From assembly GCA_020629935.1 (NCBI GenBank), contig JAHDCJ010000016.1:1-34233 (forward strand): 34,233 nucleotides of DNA, read 5' to 3'. The first letter of the stretch is position 1. Each line of letters starts with the position of its first letter. The notes under the pieces are model-generated. The model searched no databases, had not been told where the DNA came from, and saw only the letters and a program-made list of their open reading frames with translations. The position numbers were made by a program, and so were the translations under genes. Of this stretch, positions 7,273 to 15,380 are shown piece after piece. Origin of the DNA: Saprospiraceae bacterium. Its GTDB lineage: Bacteria > Bacteroidota > Bacteroidia > Chitinophagales > Saprospiraceae.

Positions 7273-8631
7273 ATGGGACACGCATCATTTAAACGACGAA
7301 AATTAGCGGCCAGAAGAATAAAAGAGAAATATGGTTTTTATCCTGCATGGCCTGTTATCGAAGCCTTATATTTTGATGAAATCAATTATCAAGATTTACC
7401 AAAGAAAAAGTCATTTGTGGCTTTAGGGAAGTTTTTTAAACGGAGTGAACCTGCGGTTCGTGAATGTGGGTATCAGTTATTTAAAATTCTTTACGATAAA
7501 CCCGAAAAATTAGCGGCTTATTTAGAAGCGGGTGAATATCGAAAGAAAGAATTGATGCAGGAGTTGAAGGTACATACTTGGGATATGGAAAGTAATCTCA
7601 GAGAAATTCGATTTATTTTATCTCATAAAAAACATTGGGTAAGAAGTATTCATGATTTTGAATTGGAATGTTGTTCATACGCCAATCGATTGTATAAATG
7701 GCATGAATTACTTATGCATTTATTTGCAAAATATAAAGTATCTCGACTTTTTACCACCTTGTCTTCCTTAACAAAGCCTTATCACATGCAATGGTTTTTG
7801 CATTTAGCACAAGGAGGAAGTCTTCGGACTGCACCGAATTTTCCATATAAGATGAGCGCGAAAGAAATGCATATATTTATGGAGGTCAGTCATGTGAATT
7901 CTATTGAAGAAGCTTTTTGGTACAGCAAGTGTAGAGTAGCAGGAATGTCGGTTACGATGGCCAATGAAGCTTTAAAATATTGTATACGGTACCAAATCGT
8001 GGACAATCCATTTTGGAATTCTGTACTTCGGTTTATTGGTTTTCATTTTAAAGATTCAACTATTTCGGTAGCTACAGTTTTGGCTTATATCCGTTTTCAA
8101 GTCTCCGAAAATAAAGGTTTTAGCTTGAAAGGGAAAACAGGCAAAAGTATTATGAATGGAATAAAAGAGTTTGAATCTATTGTTGAGAAGCATTGGAATG
8201 CGGGAAAGGCAGATCAAATGCGTAATTGTTTTACCAATCGTAGTCCGATTAATAATTTTGAGGAAATGCTCGCCTATTATTACATGTATGTAAAAGGTTG
8301 GCCAGGAGTAGATCTTCCTGATTATGCTATAAAACGCAATGAAAAAAACTATCAATTAAAGCAGATAAAAAAGATGGATGAGTTGCAGGAAGAAGGTAAA
8401 AAGATGAGTCATTGTGTAGGATCTTATGGATCGAGATGTGCCAAAGGAAGTTGTGCGATATGGTCATTAAGAGAACAAACTCCAGAAGGTATTCAACGTT
8501 TATTGACGATAGAAATGCGCGAAGGTAAATTGGTTCAAATTAGGGGCTATCGAAATCGAGTAGCGACTACAGAAGAAAAAGAAATTTTAACGCTCTGGTC
8601 AAATAAAATGAACTTGGTAGTCGTTGGATAA
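7273..8631 (+). CDS. PcfJ-domain protein
   Basis: A 452-aa cytosolic, basic, helical protein ending in a PcfJ-like domain (about 365-450). Its signature residues are MSHCVGSY (378-385), Cys389, KGSC (391-394), LTIEM (411-415) and VQIRGYRNR (421-429). PcfJ was named from the conjugative plasmid pCF10 of Enterococcus; the biochemical role of the domain is unknown. The conserved His-Cys and R-G-x-x-N-R core could be catalytic. The start is fixed by an in-frame stop 6 nt upstream. No conjugation, integrase or relaxase genes are nearby, so this is a solitary chromosomal member. A strong hairpin follows the stop directly. Family membership is fairly sure; function is unknown. Confidence 0.85.
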   Translation: MGHASFKRRKLAARRIKEKYGFYPAWPVIEALYFDEINYQDLPKKKSFVALGKFFKRSEPAVRECGYQLFKILYDKPEKLAAYLEAGEYRKKELMQELKVHTWDMESNLREIRFILSHKKHWVRSIHDFELECCSYANRLYKWHELLMHLFAKYKVSRLFTTLSSLTKPYHMQWFLHLAQGGSLRTAPNFPYKMSAKEMHIFMEVSHVNSIEEAFWYSKCRVAGMSVTMANEALKYCIRYQIVDNPFWNSVLRFIGFHFKDSTISVATVLAYIRFQVSENKGFSLKGKTGKSIMNGIKEFESIVEKHWNAGKADQMRNCFTNRSPINNFEEMLAYYYMYVKGWPGVDLPDYAIKRNEKNYQLKQIKKMDELQEEGKKMSHCVGSYGSRCAKGSCAIWSLREQTPEGIQRLLTIEMREGKLVQIRGYRNRVATTEEKEILTLWSNKMNLVVVG

Positions 8632-8636
8632 AGAGA

Positions 8637-8676
8637 AATAAGGTAGGAGTGAAAGCTCATTCATTCCTACCTTATT
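8637..8676 (+). terminator. Hairpin terminator after the PcfJ gene
   Basis: AATAAGGTAGGA (8637-8648) pairs perfectly with TCCTACCTTATT (8665-8676). Inner pairing (one G-U plus four Watson-Crick pairs) extends the stem to 17 bp with a 6-nt loop. It begins 5 nt after the stop at 8631. The following tract, GGGTTTAATTATT, is only moderately T-rich. Confidence 0.65.
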
Positions 8677-8718
8677 GGGTTTAATTATTGATTGTTTATG
8701 TCAATGGTTTAAATTCAT

Positions 8719-8726
8719 TAAATTTG
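8719..8726 (+). promoter_or_regulatory. -7 promoter element TAAATTTG for the 8763 gene
   Basis: TAAATTTG matches the Bacteroidota -7 consensus TAnnTTTG exactly and lies 36 nt before the ATG at 8763. No good -33 TTTG is seen at the expected distance, so the call is tentative. Confidence 0.35.
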
Positions 8727-8762
8727 AATTATAATTCAATAAAACGTTAACTTGATTTGATT

Positions 8763-9668
8763 ATGAAAAAAATATTTAGCATGCTTTCTTTTGTTTGGAT
8801 GGCAACTATTTTATTCGGACAAATGCCTTCAGATACTGTAGGTATTCATTGCAAGGGATATATCATGGCTGGTGATTATAAACAAATTATGGTAAATCGT
8901 AATTATGAGGATCGCACCTTAGTGCTAATAGAAAAATTTCCAAATTCTGAAAAGGTGCACAGAGAATTTGTTCGATTTGATGATAAGCATTTTGTGTATA
9001 CCGAATATTATGAAAAACCAGTGGGCGATCGTTATAATACCAATTATGGAAAATGGAGAGAAGGATTGGTTTATAGTAGTTCGATTCATTCCAATGACAC
9101 TCTGATCACTTTTGATCCAGAGACCTTTGAAGAAAATATGTATCTATATAATTACCTTATTCCTGTTGGTCATTGGCAACATTTTCATTCGAATGGGAAA
9201 TTGAAGTTTAAGGGAGAATATAGTCGAGATGGGAAGGAAAAGGAATGGACTTTTTACGATCAGTTTGGACAATTGGAAAAGGTAGAAACGTATGAAAAAA
9301 ACCAACGCCTTATGCTTAAGGCGAGTAATGCAATAGTGAAAGAAGATAAGCAATCTACCAAAGAAATGTTGATTGGAAAATGGCGATTTACAGACAATGA
9401 GCAATATGATACGAAAGTATTAAACCCCAAATTTAGGAATCGAATATTTATGTCTACGCCCAATGGAGAACAAAAAAATAGTACGGTGTTCGACCTGAAA
9501 TCGAATGGGAAAATTATTCGAACAGACTACTACGAAACAAAAAGAGAAAGCAAAGGAAAGTGGAAACTTAAGGATTATAAAACCTTAGAAATTAGTATAG
9601 GAAAAGAAAAAAGAATCTACGAAATCGAATCCTTGAAATTGGGTAAATGTCGACTACTAAAAAAATAA
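8763..9668 (+). CDS. Secreted MORN-like / lipocalin-like protein
   Basis: I choose ATG at 8763 over the TTG six bases upstream, because it begins the signal peptide MKKIFSML...LFGQ (1-20) directly; the product is 301 aa. Residues about 136-180 (VGHWQHFHSNGKLKFKGEYS, then DGKEKEWTFYDQFG) are MORN/YwqK-type repeats. Residues about 203-300 (LIGKWRF ... FDLKSNGK ... GKWKLKDYKTLEI) resemble the lipocalin-like domains of secreted Bacteroidota proteins. The product is probably periplasmic or surface-exposed; no enzymatic motif is visible. It converges on moaE with only 10 nt between the stops. Function unknown. Confidence 0.75.
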   Translation: MKKIFSMLSFVWMATILFGQMPSDTVGIHCKGYIMAGDYKQIMVNRNYEDRTLVLIEKFPNSEKVHREFVRFDDKHFVYTEYYEKPVGDRYNTNYGKWREGLVYSSSIHSNDTLITFDPETFEENMYLYNYLIPVGHWQHFHSNGKLKFKGEYSRDGKEKEWTFYDQFGQLEKVETYEKNQRLMLKASNAIVKEDKQSTKEMLIGKWRFTDNEQYDTKVLNPKFRNRIFMSTPNGEQKNSTVFDLKSNGKIIRTDYYETKRESKGKWKLKDYKTLEISIGKEKRIYEIESLKLGKCRLLKK

Positions 9669-9678
9669 AGATTAGCGT

Positions 9679-10104
9679 TTAAGGATGGGCAGAAACCCAA
9701 ATTTCGCCATCTTTATAAATTTCTTTTTTCCAAATAGGTACCGTCTCTTTTAGCTTGTCAATGGCATAAGCGCAGGCTTCAAACGCATCTTTTCGATGTG
9801 GGCAGGACACAGATATGACTACGGCAACTCCGCCTACATTGACTACTCCAACTCGATGATGAATGGCTATTTTTTGTACGGGCCACTGGCCGCAAACATG
9901 CACTGCAATTTTTTTCAATTCCTTTAAGGCCATCGATTCATAAGCTTCAAATTCAAGTCGGATGACTTCTTTTGATTGGGTTTGATTCCGAACTGTTCCT
10001 ACAAAATGGACAATACCGCCAGCACTTGGGTGATGCACGAAGTTTTCTGCATGCACAGGGTCAAGGGGTAAAGCACTAAGTTGTATATCAATATGTTTAT
10101 CCAT
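9679..10104 (-). CDS. moaE: Molybdopterin synthase catalytic subunit MoaE
   Basis: A 141-aa protein of usual length. The large subunit of molybdopterin synthase converts precursor Z (cPMP) to molybdopterin using sulfur from the MoaD thiocarboxylate. Recognised motifs are IVHFVGTVRN (31-40), LEFEAYESMA (50-59), HHRVGVVNVGG (82-92), CPHRKDAFEAC (101-111) and LKETVPIWKKE (118-128). Lys119 and Lys126 match the active-site lysines of the E. coli enzyme. It starts 5 nt after moaD, so the two synthase subunits are co-translated or nearly so. Other molybdenum cofactor genes (moaA, moaC, moeA, moeB) are not in the window. Confidence 0.96.
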   Translation of the reverse strand: MDKHIDIQLSALPLDPVHAENFVHHPSAGGIVHFVGTVRNQTQSKEVIRLEFEAYESMALKELKKIAVHVCGQWPVQKIAIHHRVGVVNVGGVAVVISVSCPHRKDAFEACAYAIDKLKETVPIWKKEIYKDGEIWVSAHP

Positions 10105-10109
10105 AGTCT

Positions 10110-10352
10110 TTATCCTCCAGCCACAGGAGGTAAAATAACAATCTCTTGATTGTCTTTTATTGGATAATTTTCGTCTTGATAATTATCTTCAATAGCAAAA
10201 GAGAAATGACGTAACTTTTCCAATTCAGGATATTGGCGAACTAAAATTCTTCGTAAGTCACGAATGGTGGAACCGTCTCTTATTTCCATAACGAGTTCAC
10301 TACCATATAAAATATCCCGAGCGATTCCAAATGCAATAATTTTTACTTTCAT
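10110..10352 (-). CDS. moaD: Molybdopterin synthase sulfur carrier subunit MoaD
   Basis: An 80-aa beta-grasp protein ending in VAGG. The C-terminal Gly-Gly is adenylated by MoeB and then converted to a thiocarboxylate that donates sulfur to MoaE. The body (VKIIAFGIARDI ... GSTIRDLRRIL ... IKDNQEIVILPPVAGG) follows the MoaD pattern, and the adjacent moaE settles MoaD over ThiS. It lies 82 nt downstream of a TauE/SafE permease gene on the same strand and may share its transcript. Confidence 0.95.
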   Translation of the reverse strand: MKVKIIAFGIARDILYGSELVMEIRDGSTIRDLRRILVRQYPELEKLRHFSFAIEDNYQDENYPIKDNQEIVILPPVAGG

Positions 10353-10434
10353 ATAAGGGTTAAAAAGTGGGTTAAAAAAGATGTTTGAAGTTTAAATATT
10401 GAATGTTTTGCAAGCCATTACTTCATACAATTTC

Positions 10435-11199
10435 CTAAAAAAACCATTTGGGGAGATCTAGATGATCGAACAATATGCGAAATCCAACAATAAGTACCAA
10501 AATTGCGGTAATTTTTTTTATTAAAATAGGGCTAAATTTAGCTACACCCCATCTAGAACCGATTTGACCACCTAAAAATACACTAAAAACTAAGGAAAAA
10601 AGTAAGCTGAAATTTAATAATTCGACTTCAAAATTGACCCATTGACCTGCCAGACCAGCTAAAGAATTTACAAGAATAAAAAAACTGGCCGTTGCAGCGA
10701 TGACCTTCGCTTTATCCCAATTTAAAATATGTAAAAATGGAGATAGAAATATTCCACCACCAATACTGACCAAACCGGATAGAAAACCAATTCCACCACC
10801 AATCGTTGTGCTCAAAATGGGATGTTGATTTTGACTTGAGTTTGCTTTAAATTCTTTAGAAAACCAAGTGAGCAAAGCCGCGAAGATTAAAGTGAATCCT
10901 AATAATAAATAAAAGGCATCTGCGCTGATTTTTATTCGCCCACCCAAATAAGCGGCAGGAACAGATACCAACACAAAAGGCCAAATTTTCTTCCAATGTA
11001 GATAGCCATTTTTCCAAAAAATATAGGTGCCTCCACTTACTACCGTAATATTACAACATAAAGCCATAATCCGAAGAAAGGAATATTCAAAACTAAATAA
11101 ATAGAGTATGGCCAAATAGCTACTTCCTCCACCAAATCCTACAGAGGAATAAATTAATGCGATGGAGAAAAAGAGAAGAATAAGGCTAATCTCTGGCAT
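10435..11199 (-). CDS. TauE/SafE (TSUP) family membrane permease
   Basis: A 254-aa integral membrane protein with about seven or eight hydrophobic segments and the two TSUP half-motifs: YSSVGFGGGSSYLAILY (17-33) near the N-terminus and FLSGLVSIGGGIFLSPFL (138-155) at the start of the second half. The family moves sulfite, organosulfonates or other sulfur compounds across the inner membrane, usually outward; the substrate here is not readable. It starts 5 nt after the two-TM protein gene and lies upstream of moaD, in a compact same-strand run. The pairing with sulfur-transferring MoaD/MoaE and a metal-binding HMA peptide hints at a sulfur or metal theme, which is inference. Confidence 0.88.
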   Translation of the reverse strand: MPEISLILLFFSIALIYSSVGFGGGSSYLAILYLFSFEYSFLRIMALCCNITVVSGGTYIFWKNGYLHWKKIWPFVLVSVPAAYLGGRIKISADAFYLLLGFTLIFAALLTWFSKEFKANSSQNQHPILSTTIGGGIGFLSGLVSIGGGIFLSPFLHILNWDKAKVIAATASFFILVNSLAGLAGQWVNFEVELLNFSLLFSLVFSVFLGGQIGSRWGVAKFSPILIKKITAILVLIVGFRILFDHLDLPKWFF

Positions 11200-11204
11200 C
11201 GCCT

Positions 11205-11900
11205 TTAGTTTTTAGAATTCAAAATGATTAATTTTTGCCAAATTTTATTTGAAATGTTCGAGCATAAATTTTCAATTTCACTAGAGGATTGTACCACGAC
11301 TTCATCTGGAAGACTCTGCGAATAGAGGGCGGCTACCTTACCAATTAAAGAAAGAAATTCAGAGCAATAATCTAGATAACGTTGTAGTTGAAATTGATCT
11401 AAATTTCGTTCAGGAGAATGCTTTGTTTTTTTAGAATTTAAACGCATCAATTGAGGATCTCTTGTCAATTGGTGCATATCTACTACATGGGCAAACCCTC
11501 GAATTTCGTTGAGTAATTTTAAGGCTTTTGTGCGTTTGATTCGGTTTTCTAAAGTAAACAAAAAGAAGAAAACCGCACCCAATAAAAGAATATCATTGAT
11601 TAATGATTCCATCATGGCAGTGACTTCCGAAAATCGATTTTCTACATGAAAATCCATAAGCGAGAAGGCATACATTATCCCTGTTAATGCTAGGGCAATT
11701 AAAAAGAAAGCGATTGCTCTAACCCAAAAAATGGGCTTTTCAATCCAAGCAATATTTTCTTTGATCTCTTTTACAAATTGATGAAAATCGTAAGAAGTAT
11801 GTCCTAAGCTAGAATCAGGAAAACGATCATTAATCCGTTTGGTTAACCGATCAATAGTTTCTTGAATTTTATCTGACCGAAGGGTGTTGTTGATTTTCAT
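11205..11900 (-). CDS. Two-TM membrane protein of unknown function
   Basis: A 231-aa protein with a soluble N-terminal part (1-55), two membrane segments (about 57-80 and 100-117) and a helical cytoplasmic C-terminal half. The C-terminal half begins IKRTKALKLLNEIRGFAHVVDMHQLTRDP (121-149). That stretch is polar and well formed, and I think it recurs in uncharacterised Bacteroidota proteins, but I know no function. The gene starts 1 nt after the HMA gene stop and ends 5 nt before the TSUP gene start, so it is very likely in the same operon. Confidence 0.75.
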   Translation of the reverse strand: MKINNTLRSDKIQETIDRLTKRINDRFPDSSLGHTSYDFHQFVKEIKENIAWIEKPIFWVRAIAFFLIALALTGIMYAFSLMDFHVENRFSEVTAMMESLINDILLLGAVFFFLFTLENRIKRTKALKLLNEIRGFAHVVDMHQLTRDPQLMRLNSKKTKHSPERNLDQFQLQRYLDYCSEFLSLIGKVAALYSQSLPDEVVVQSSSEIENLCSNISNKIWQKLIILNSKN

Positions 11901-11901
11901 G

Positions 11902-12111
11902 TTAGGCCATCACTTCGATGTCAAATCCCGCTTCTTCTACCACCTTTTTGATTTCTTCAGCACTCAGTTGATTGGAGGTTACACGTAATATTTTATTTGG
12001 GTTGTTTGTGTCTACTTCCCAAGATTGAATAGCTGCTTCGTCATTTAAAAATCCTTTGACTGCATTTACGCAACTACCACAATTAATATTTGTCTTAAAT
12101 TGATATTCCAT
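11902..12111 (-). CDS. HMA-domain metal-binding protein (copper-chaperone-like)
   Basis: I take ATG at 12111, giving MEYQFKTNINCGSC and 69 aa. A TTG further upstream (12138) would add only a Lys-rich tail and runs through an 11-T tract, so it is unlikely. The product is one ferredoxin-like HMA domain with NCGSC (Cys11 and Cys14 as metal ligands) and the C-terminal VVEEAGFDIEV. The usual Met before the first Cys is replaced by Asn. Such proteins bind Cu(I) or similar ions and pass them to transporters. It is the first gene of the cluster that continues with the two-TM protein, TSUP permease, moaD and moaE. The metal is not determined by sequence. Confidence 0.85.
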   Translation of the reverse strand: MEYQFKTNINCGSCVNAVKGFLNDEAAIQSWEVDTNNPNKILRVTSNQLSAEEIKKVVEEAGFDIEVMA

Positions 12112-12153
12112 GATTTTTTTTTTTGTAAAAATAAACAAAAGAATCCAAACTAT

Positions 12154-12193
12154 AAAAACGTAAAAATGCAGACCCTTTGGCCCGCATTTTTAC
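12154..12193 (-). terminator. Rho-independent terminator after the zincin-like lipoprotein gene
   Basis: GTAAAAATGC and GCATTTTTAC (12160-12169 and 12184-12193) form a perfect 10-bp stem. Read on the minus strand it is followed by GTTTTTATA. It lies 43 nt past the stop at 12237 and insulates the HMA operon downstream of it. Confidence 0.6.
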
Positions 12194-12236
12194 AAAAAAA
12201 CACACTATGAACAGCTTTAGTTATTTGTTGGATTAA

Positions 12237-12818
12237 TTAACTAATCCAACGATTTATGATGGTCGATACCCAAGCAATACTTGAAGGACTAAATAATTCA
12301 TTCAAATATATATTTCGTGTATCGGAATTGTAATTGTCTATACAACCGCCTAGTCCACTACGCATTAGACTTACGCAAGTTCCGTCTGAATAATGATCTT
12401 CTCTATGATCTCTATTTAGTACACAATGTCCGAGTTCGTGAAATACCACAAATTCTTTCCATGAATTGGAACTGGAATTCCAAAATTCTAAATCAATGGT
12501 TACGATTTCTGGAGCAGCAGAATTCCATGTACATTGGCCTGCGACATGATCTTGTTCGATTTCTTCAATTTGGCCAATAACCCCTAATGCGCTAAGGTCA
12601 ATTTGTTTTCCTCTTGAAGCCGCAGCTTCTTCAAAAGCTTCAAAATAAGTCCATAAAGCTTGGTCTACGTCGGGGTAAGTTTTAGATGTTGTGGTGCTAG
12701 TATTGGTGTCAGCAGTCGCAGTAGGTGTTAAACTATTTACTTCATTTTTTTGACAAGAAAAAAAAGAAATAGAAAACAGTAAACCAGAAACAATAACTCT
12801 TTTATTCGCAAACTTCAT
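12237..12818 (-). CDS. Zincin-like metallopeptidase lipoprotein
   Basis: A 193-aa protein. Residues 1-22 are a lipoprotein signal (SISFFSC, lipidated Cys22), followed by a Thr/Ser-rich linker (about 30-47). The motif HELGHCVLNRDH (127-138) gives His127, Glu128 and His131, with His138 as a probable third ligand. SLMRSG (150-155) could form a Met-turn. This resembles metzincins, but there are six rather than five residues between His131 and His138. Four Cys (96, 132, 148, 159) could form disulfides. The protein is likely anchored in the outer membrane. I recognise HELGHC-L-RxH in putative lipoproteins of Bacteroidota but know no substrate. It could also be an inactive structural relative. Confidence 0.8.
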   Translation of the reverse strand: MKFANKRVIVSGLLFSISFFSCQKNEVNSLTPTATADTNTSTTTSKTYPDVDQALWTYFEAFEEAAASRGKQIDLSALGVIGQIEEIEQDHVAGQCTWNSAAPEIVTIDLEFWNSSSNSWKEFVVFHELGHCVLNRDHREDHYSDGTCVSLMRSGLGGCIDNYNSDTRNIYLNELFSPSSIAWVSTIINRWIS

Positions 12819-13118
12819 AACAATACAGTTTAGGGTGAATGATTCAATTGGTTTGTAAATGTTATGTGTCGCGCTATAGATTTATATTTTTTTGAAAGAA
12901 AATAATTGCTTTGTTGAAATTAAAACGGCGCTTATTTTAAAATATTGAGTCCATTTTTGTTTATGACAATTTTATGAATTCTAAAAGACAAAAGATTAAC
13001 AATTCAGATTATTCCTATGATTGTTTTTTGAAAAACTGTACCTTTAGGGTATCCTTGAAAGTTCATTAAATACGATTGTTAATTAGATAAAACCCAAACA
13101 ATAGAATTGCGCTAAAAT
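12819..13118. other. 300-nt divergent intergenic region
   Basis: This spacer separates the divergently transcribed zincin-like lipoprotein and histidine kinase genes. It must hold both promoters. On the plus strand TATG (13016-13019), 19 nt, then TACCTTTA (13039-13046) is a weak match to the Bacteroidota promoter pattern. I see no gene, long repeat or RNA structure. Confidence 0.35.
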
Positions 13119-15209
13119 ATGAGAGTATATTTTTATTTTGTATTGATCACATTATTTATAACAAATAATCTCAAATCTCAGATTCCTTATTCTTTAGATA
13201 CAGAAGAGTTAGATTCCTATATGGACTCTATAAAGCAGAATGTTAGTGTTCCGAGTACGGATTATAAAGCCTTAAAAAGTTGCTTGAATAGGAATCTTAA
13301 TTTTACAAATGAACAGTATCTAGCCTCATTTATACACTTATTAGATTTTCATAGGAATAAACTATCTTCTATAGAATTATCTGATATTTTCTATTACATT
13401 TCGGAGAGTTTATATGAAACTCGAAATGCCAACTTTGCTTTGCAATATATCAATATATATCCTTGGATAAAACACGAATTATTAGATGCCCATAAACTTT
13501 TTTTGAAAGGAATTATTTGTGGAAATGAAGAAGATGATTCCAAGAAAGCCTTAGACTATTATTATCAAATAATACCTATATATGAAAAGTATAATCATTC
13601 AAACCAAATTAGATTGTTTAGTGGAATAGCACTATATAAGGGAGAGCATGGTTTTAAGGAAGAAAGTAATAAGTTTTTTAAGGAAGGAATTGAAAAATCC
13701 AATTTTTTTCCTGGTCATCACTTTATTGCTTTATTAAAGATAAATTACCTTTTTTTTTTAAGTGAAAATAATTCTTTTGCCTCTAGAAATTCTCTTAATA
13801 AATTAGAGACTTATTTAAGTGATATAGAAAAAAGTCCTCTTCTAATTGATAAATTATCTGCAAATACTTTACGCTTAGAAATGTCTCAACTTGTAAGTGT
13901 TTCTGAAGAAAAGGGGGGACAAATTATCCAGAAAGGCAGTAATATAGTTGAAGAGATGCATTTGTTGGAGAAAAATTCTTACGGAGAACTTAATGCAATT
14001 GCTGAATTTTATAGAGCTATAGCAAGGTTTTTAAATCAATCTGAAAACGAAGAAACCTATCTTTTAAGTCTCGAATATGTAAACAAGGGAATAGATTTAT
14101 TTAAAGATCAAGTGGCAGGCCAAAATCAGCTACTCGACCTGTTGAAAATAAAAATTGAGTTACTATATAAATTAGGTAAAGTGAATGAAGTTTATCATTC
14201 TTATGTTTTTATGGATTCTCTTTCTCAAGAATTTCATTCGAAATATAAAAATGATGCGATTGCCGAATTGAGTGTGAAATTTAAAATTCAAGAAGAAAAA
14301 TTAAAATCGGACCTCCTTAATGAAAAGGCCAATAGAGCATATTGGGTAATCGGAGTTTTAGGCTTTGCCTTTTTTACCAGTCTTTTATTTAGTCTTGCTG
14401 TTTATAGAAATAATAGAATCAAACAAGAATTAAATAAAAAACTTAGTGATAGTAATAAAGAAAATGAGGTTTTGATTCATAAATTAAACGAAAGCAATAT
14501 AAGCTTAGAACATTTTGCAGCTTTAGCTGCACATGATATTAAAGCACCAATAAGAACTATTGGTAGTTTTGCCAAATTGCTATATAAAAAATATCAAAAT
14601 GAGTTTACAGAAATAGATAAGAAATCCTTTGAATTCATAATTATGGATTCTCGAAAGTTATCCCTAATGATTGATGGTCTACTAAATTTTTCAAAATTGA
14701 CAACAAACCTTCCTCCAAAGGAATTGGTTGAAATGAATAAATTAGTTGAAATTATTTTTCTTCGATTAAAATCGAGTATTCAGAATAAAGATATTCATCT
14801 TGAGGTTTTAACTCCATTGCCTTCTATTCATGTGCATGAACCCCTTGTCTCCCAACTTTTTTTAAATTTAATAAGTAATAGTATCAAATTCTCAAAAGAG
14901 AATCAAGAAAATGTAGTTAAAATTGATTGGGAAGAAAAAAGTGACCAATTCATCGAGTTTGTTATTTCGGATAGTGGCATAGGAATTCCTGAAACGATCT
15001 TACCTTCTGTATTTAAAATGTTTTCTAAATTTTATAAAAATAAAAATTACTCTGGCAATGGAATAGGATTAGCAACGTGCAGTAAAATTATGTCTCACTA
15101 TAATGGTCAAATCGATATCCAATCGACAGAAGGAGTGGGCACAACTATTCGACTCAAATTTCAAATGAAGAAAATGCCTAATAATGTTTTTGATATCCTC
15201 AATATATAA
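13119..15209 (+). CDS. Sensor histidine kinase with TPR-like sensor region
   Basis: A 696-aa protein. It has a signal-anchor at the N-terminus (1-20), then an all-helical periplasmic region (about 25-395) of TPR-like helix pairs, a coiled segment, and one TM helix (about 407-429). A HisKA domain follows with FAALAAHDIKAPIRT (466-480), phospho-acceptor His472. The HATPase_c domain has an N box NLISNSIKFSK (583-593), G1 DSGIGIPE (618-625) and G2 GNGIGLA (646-652). All kinase motifs are intact. It detects a signal outside and autophosphorylates. There is no receiver domain and no response-regulator gene beside it, so it is an orphan kinase in this window. The signal is unknown. Confidence 0.92.
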   Translation: MRVYFYFVLITLFITNNLKSQIPYSLDTEELDSYMDSIKQNVSVPSTDYKALKSCLNRNLNFTNEQYLASFIHLLDFHRNKLSSIELSDIFYYISESLYETRNANFALQYINIYPWIKHELLDAHKLFLKGIICGNEEDDSKKALDYYYQIIPIYEKYNHSNQIRLFSGIALYKGEHGFKEESNKFFKEGIEKSNFFPGHHFIALLKINYLFFLSENNSFASRNSLNKLETYLSDIEKSPLLIDKLSANTLRLEMSQLVSVSEEKGGQIIQKGSNIVEEMHLLEKNSYGELNAIAEFYRAIARFLNQSENEETYLLSLEYVNKGIDLFKDQVAGQNQLLDLLKIKIELLYKLGKVNEVYHSYVFMDSLSQEFHSKYKNDAIAELSVKFKIQEEKLKSDLLNEKANRAYWVIGVLGFAFFTSLLFSLAVYRNNRIKQELNKKLSDSNKENEVLIHKLNESNISLEHFAALAAHDIKAPIRTIGSFAKLLYKKYQNEFTEIDKKSFEFIIMDSRKLSLMIDGLLNFSKLTTNLPPKELVEMNKLVEIIFLRLKSSIQNKDIHLEVLTPLPSIHVHEPLVSQLFLNLISNSIKFSKENQENVVKIDWEEKSDQFIEFVISDSGIGIPETILPSVFKMFSKFYKNKNYSGNGIGLATCSKIMSHYNGQIDIQSTEGVGTTIRLKFQMKKMPNNVFDILNI

Positions 15210-15336
15210 GGAAGGGGCTAGTCTTAATATGTTTTTATAGCCATTTCTTTCTCAAAATTATCGAACAACCTAAACCTCTTTTAAAACAACTTTACTTAAA
15301 TAAGTTCGTGGGGGCAAGTTTGCCATAATAAATTTT

Positions 15337-15344
15337 TAAATTTG
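15337..15344 (+). promoter_or_regulatory. -7 element TAAATTTG upstream of the SprB-like gene
   Basis: TAAATTTG is an exact match to TAnnTTTG, 36 nt before the ATG at 15381. A TTTG at 15319-15322 is only 14 nt upstream, closer than the usual 19 or so. It lies within a small palindrome, GGCAAGTTTGCC (15313-15324), which might be an operator. Confidence 0.35.
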
Positions 15345-15380
15345 TTGACATTCTTATTTTGAAAGCCACAAATTAAATTG

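Noticed and set aside
7273..8631. PcfJ gene as evidence of an integrated conjugative element
   Set aside because: No integrase, relaxase, T4SS gene, att repeat or tRNA target is visible around it.
10110..10352. Assignment as ThiS (thiamine sulfur carrier)
   Set aside because: The adjacent MoaE gene and the MoaD-like sequence settle it as MoaD; no thi genes are present.
12317..12580. Plus-strand open frame of 87 codons opposite the zincin-like gene
   Set aside because: It lies wholly antisense to a well-supported lipoprotein gene with a signal peptide and HELGH motif, and its product has no domain pattern.
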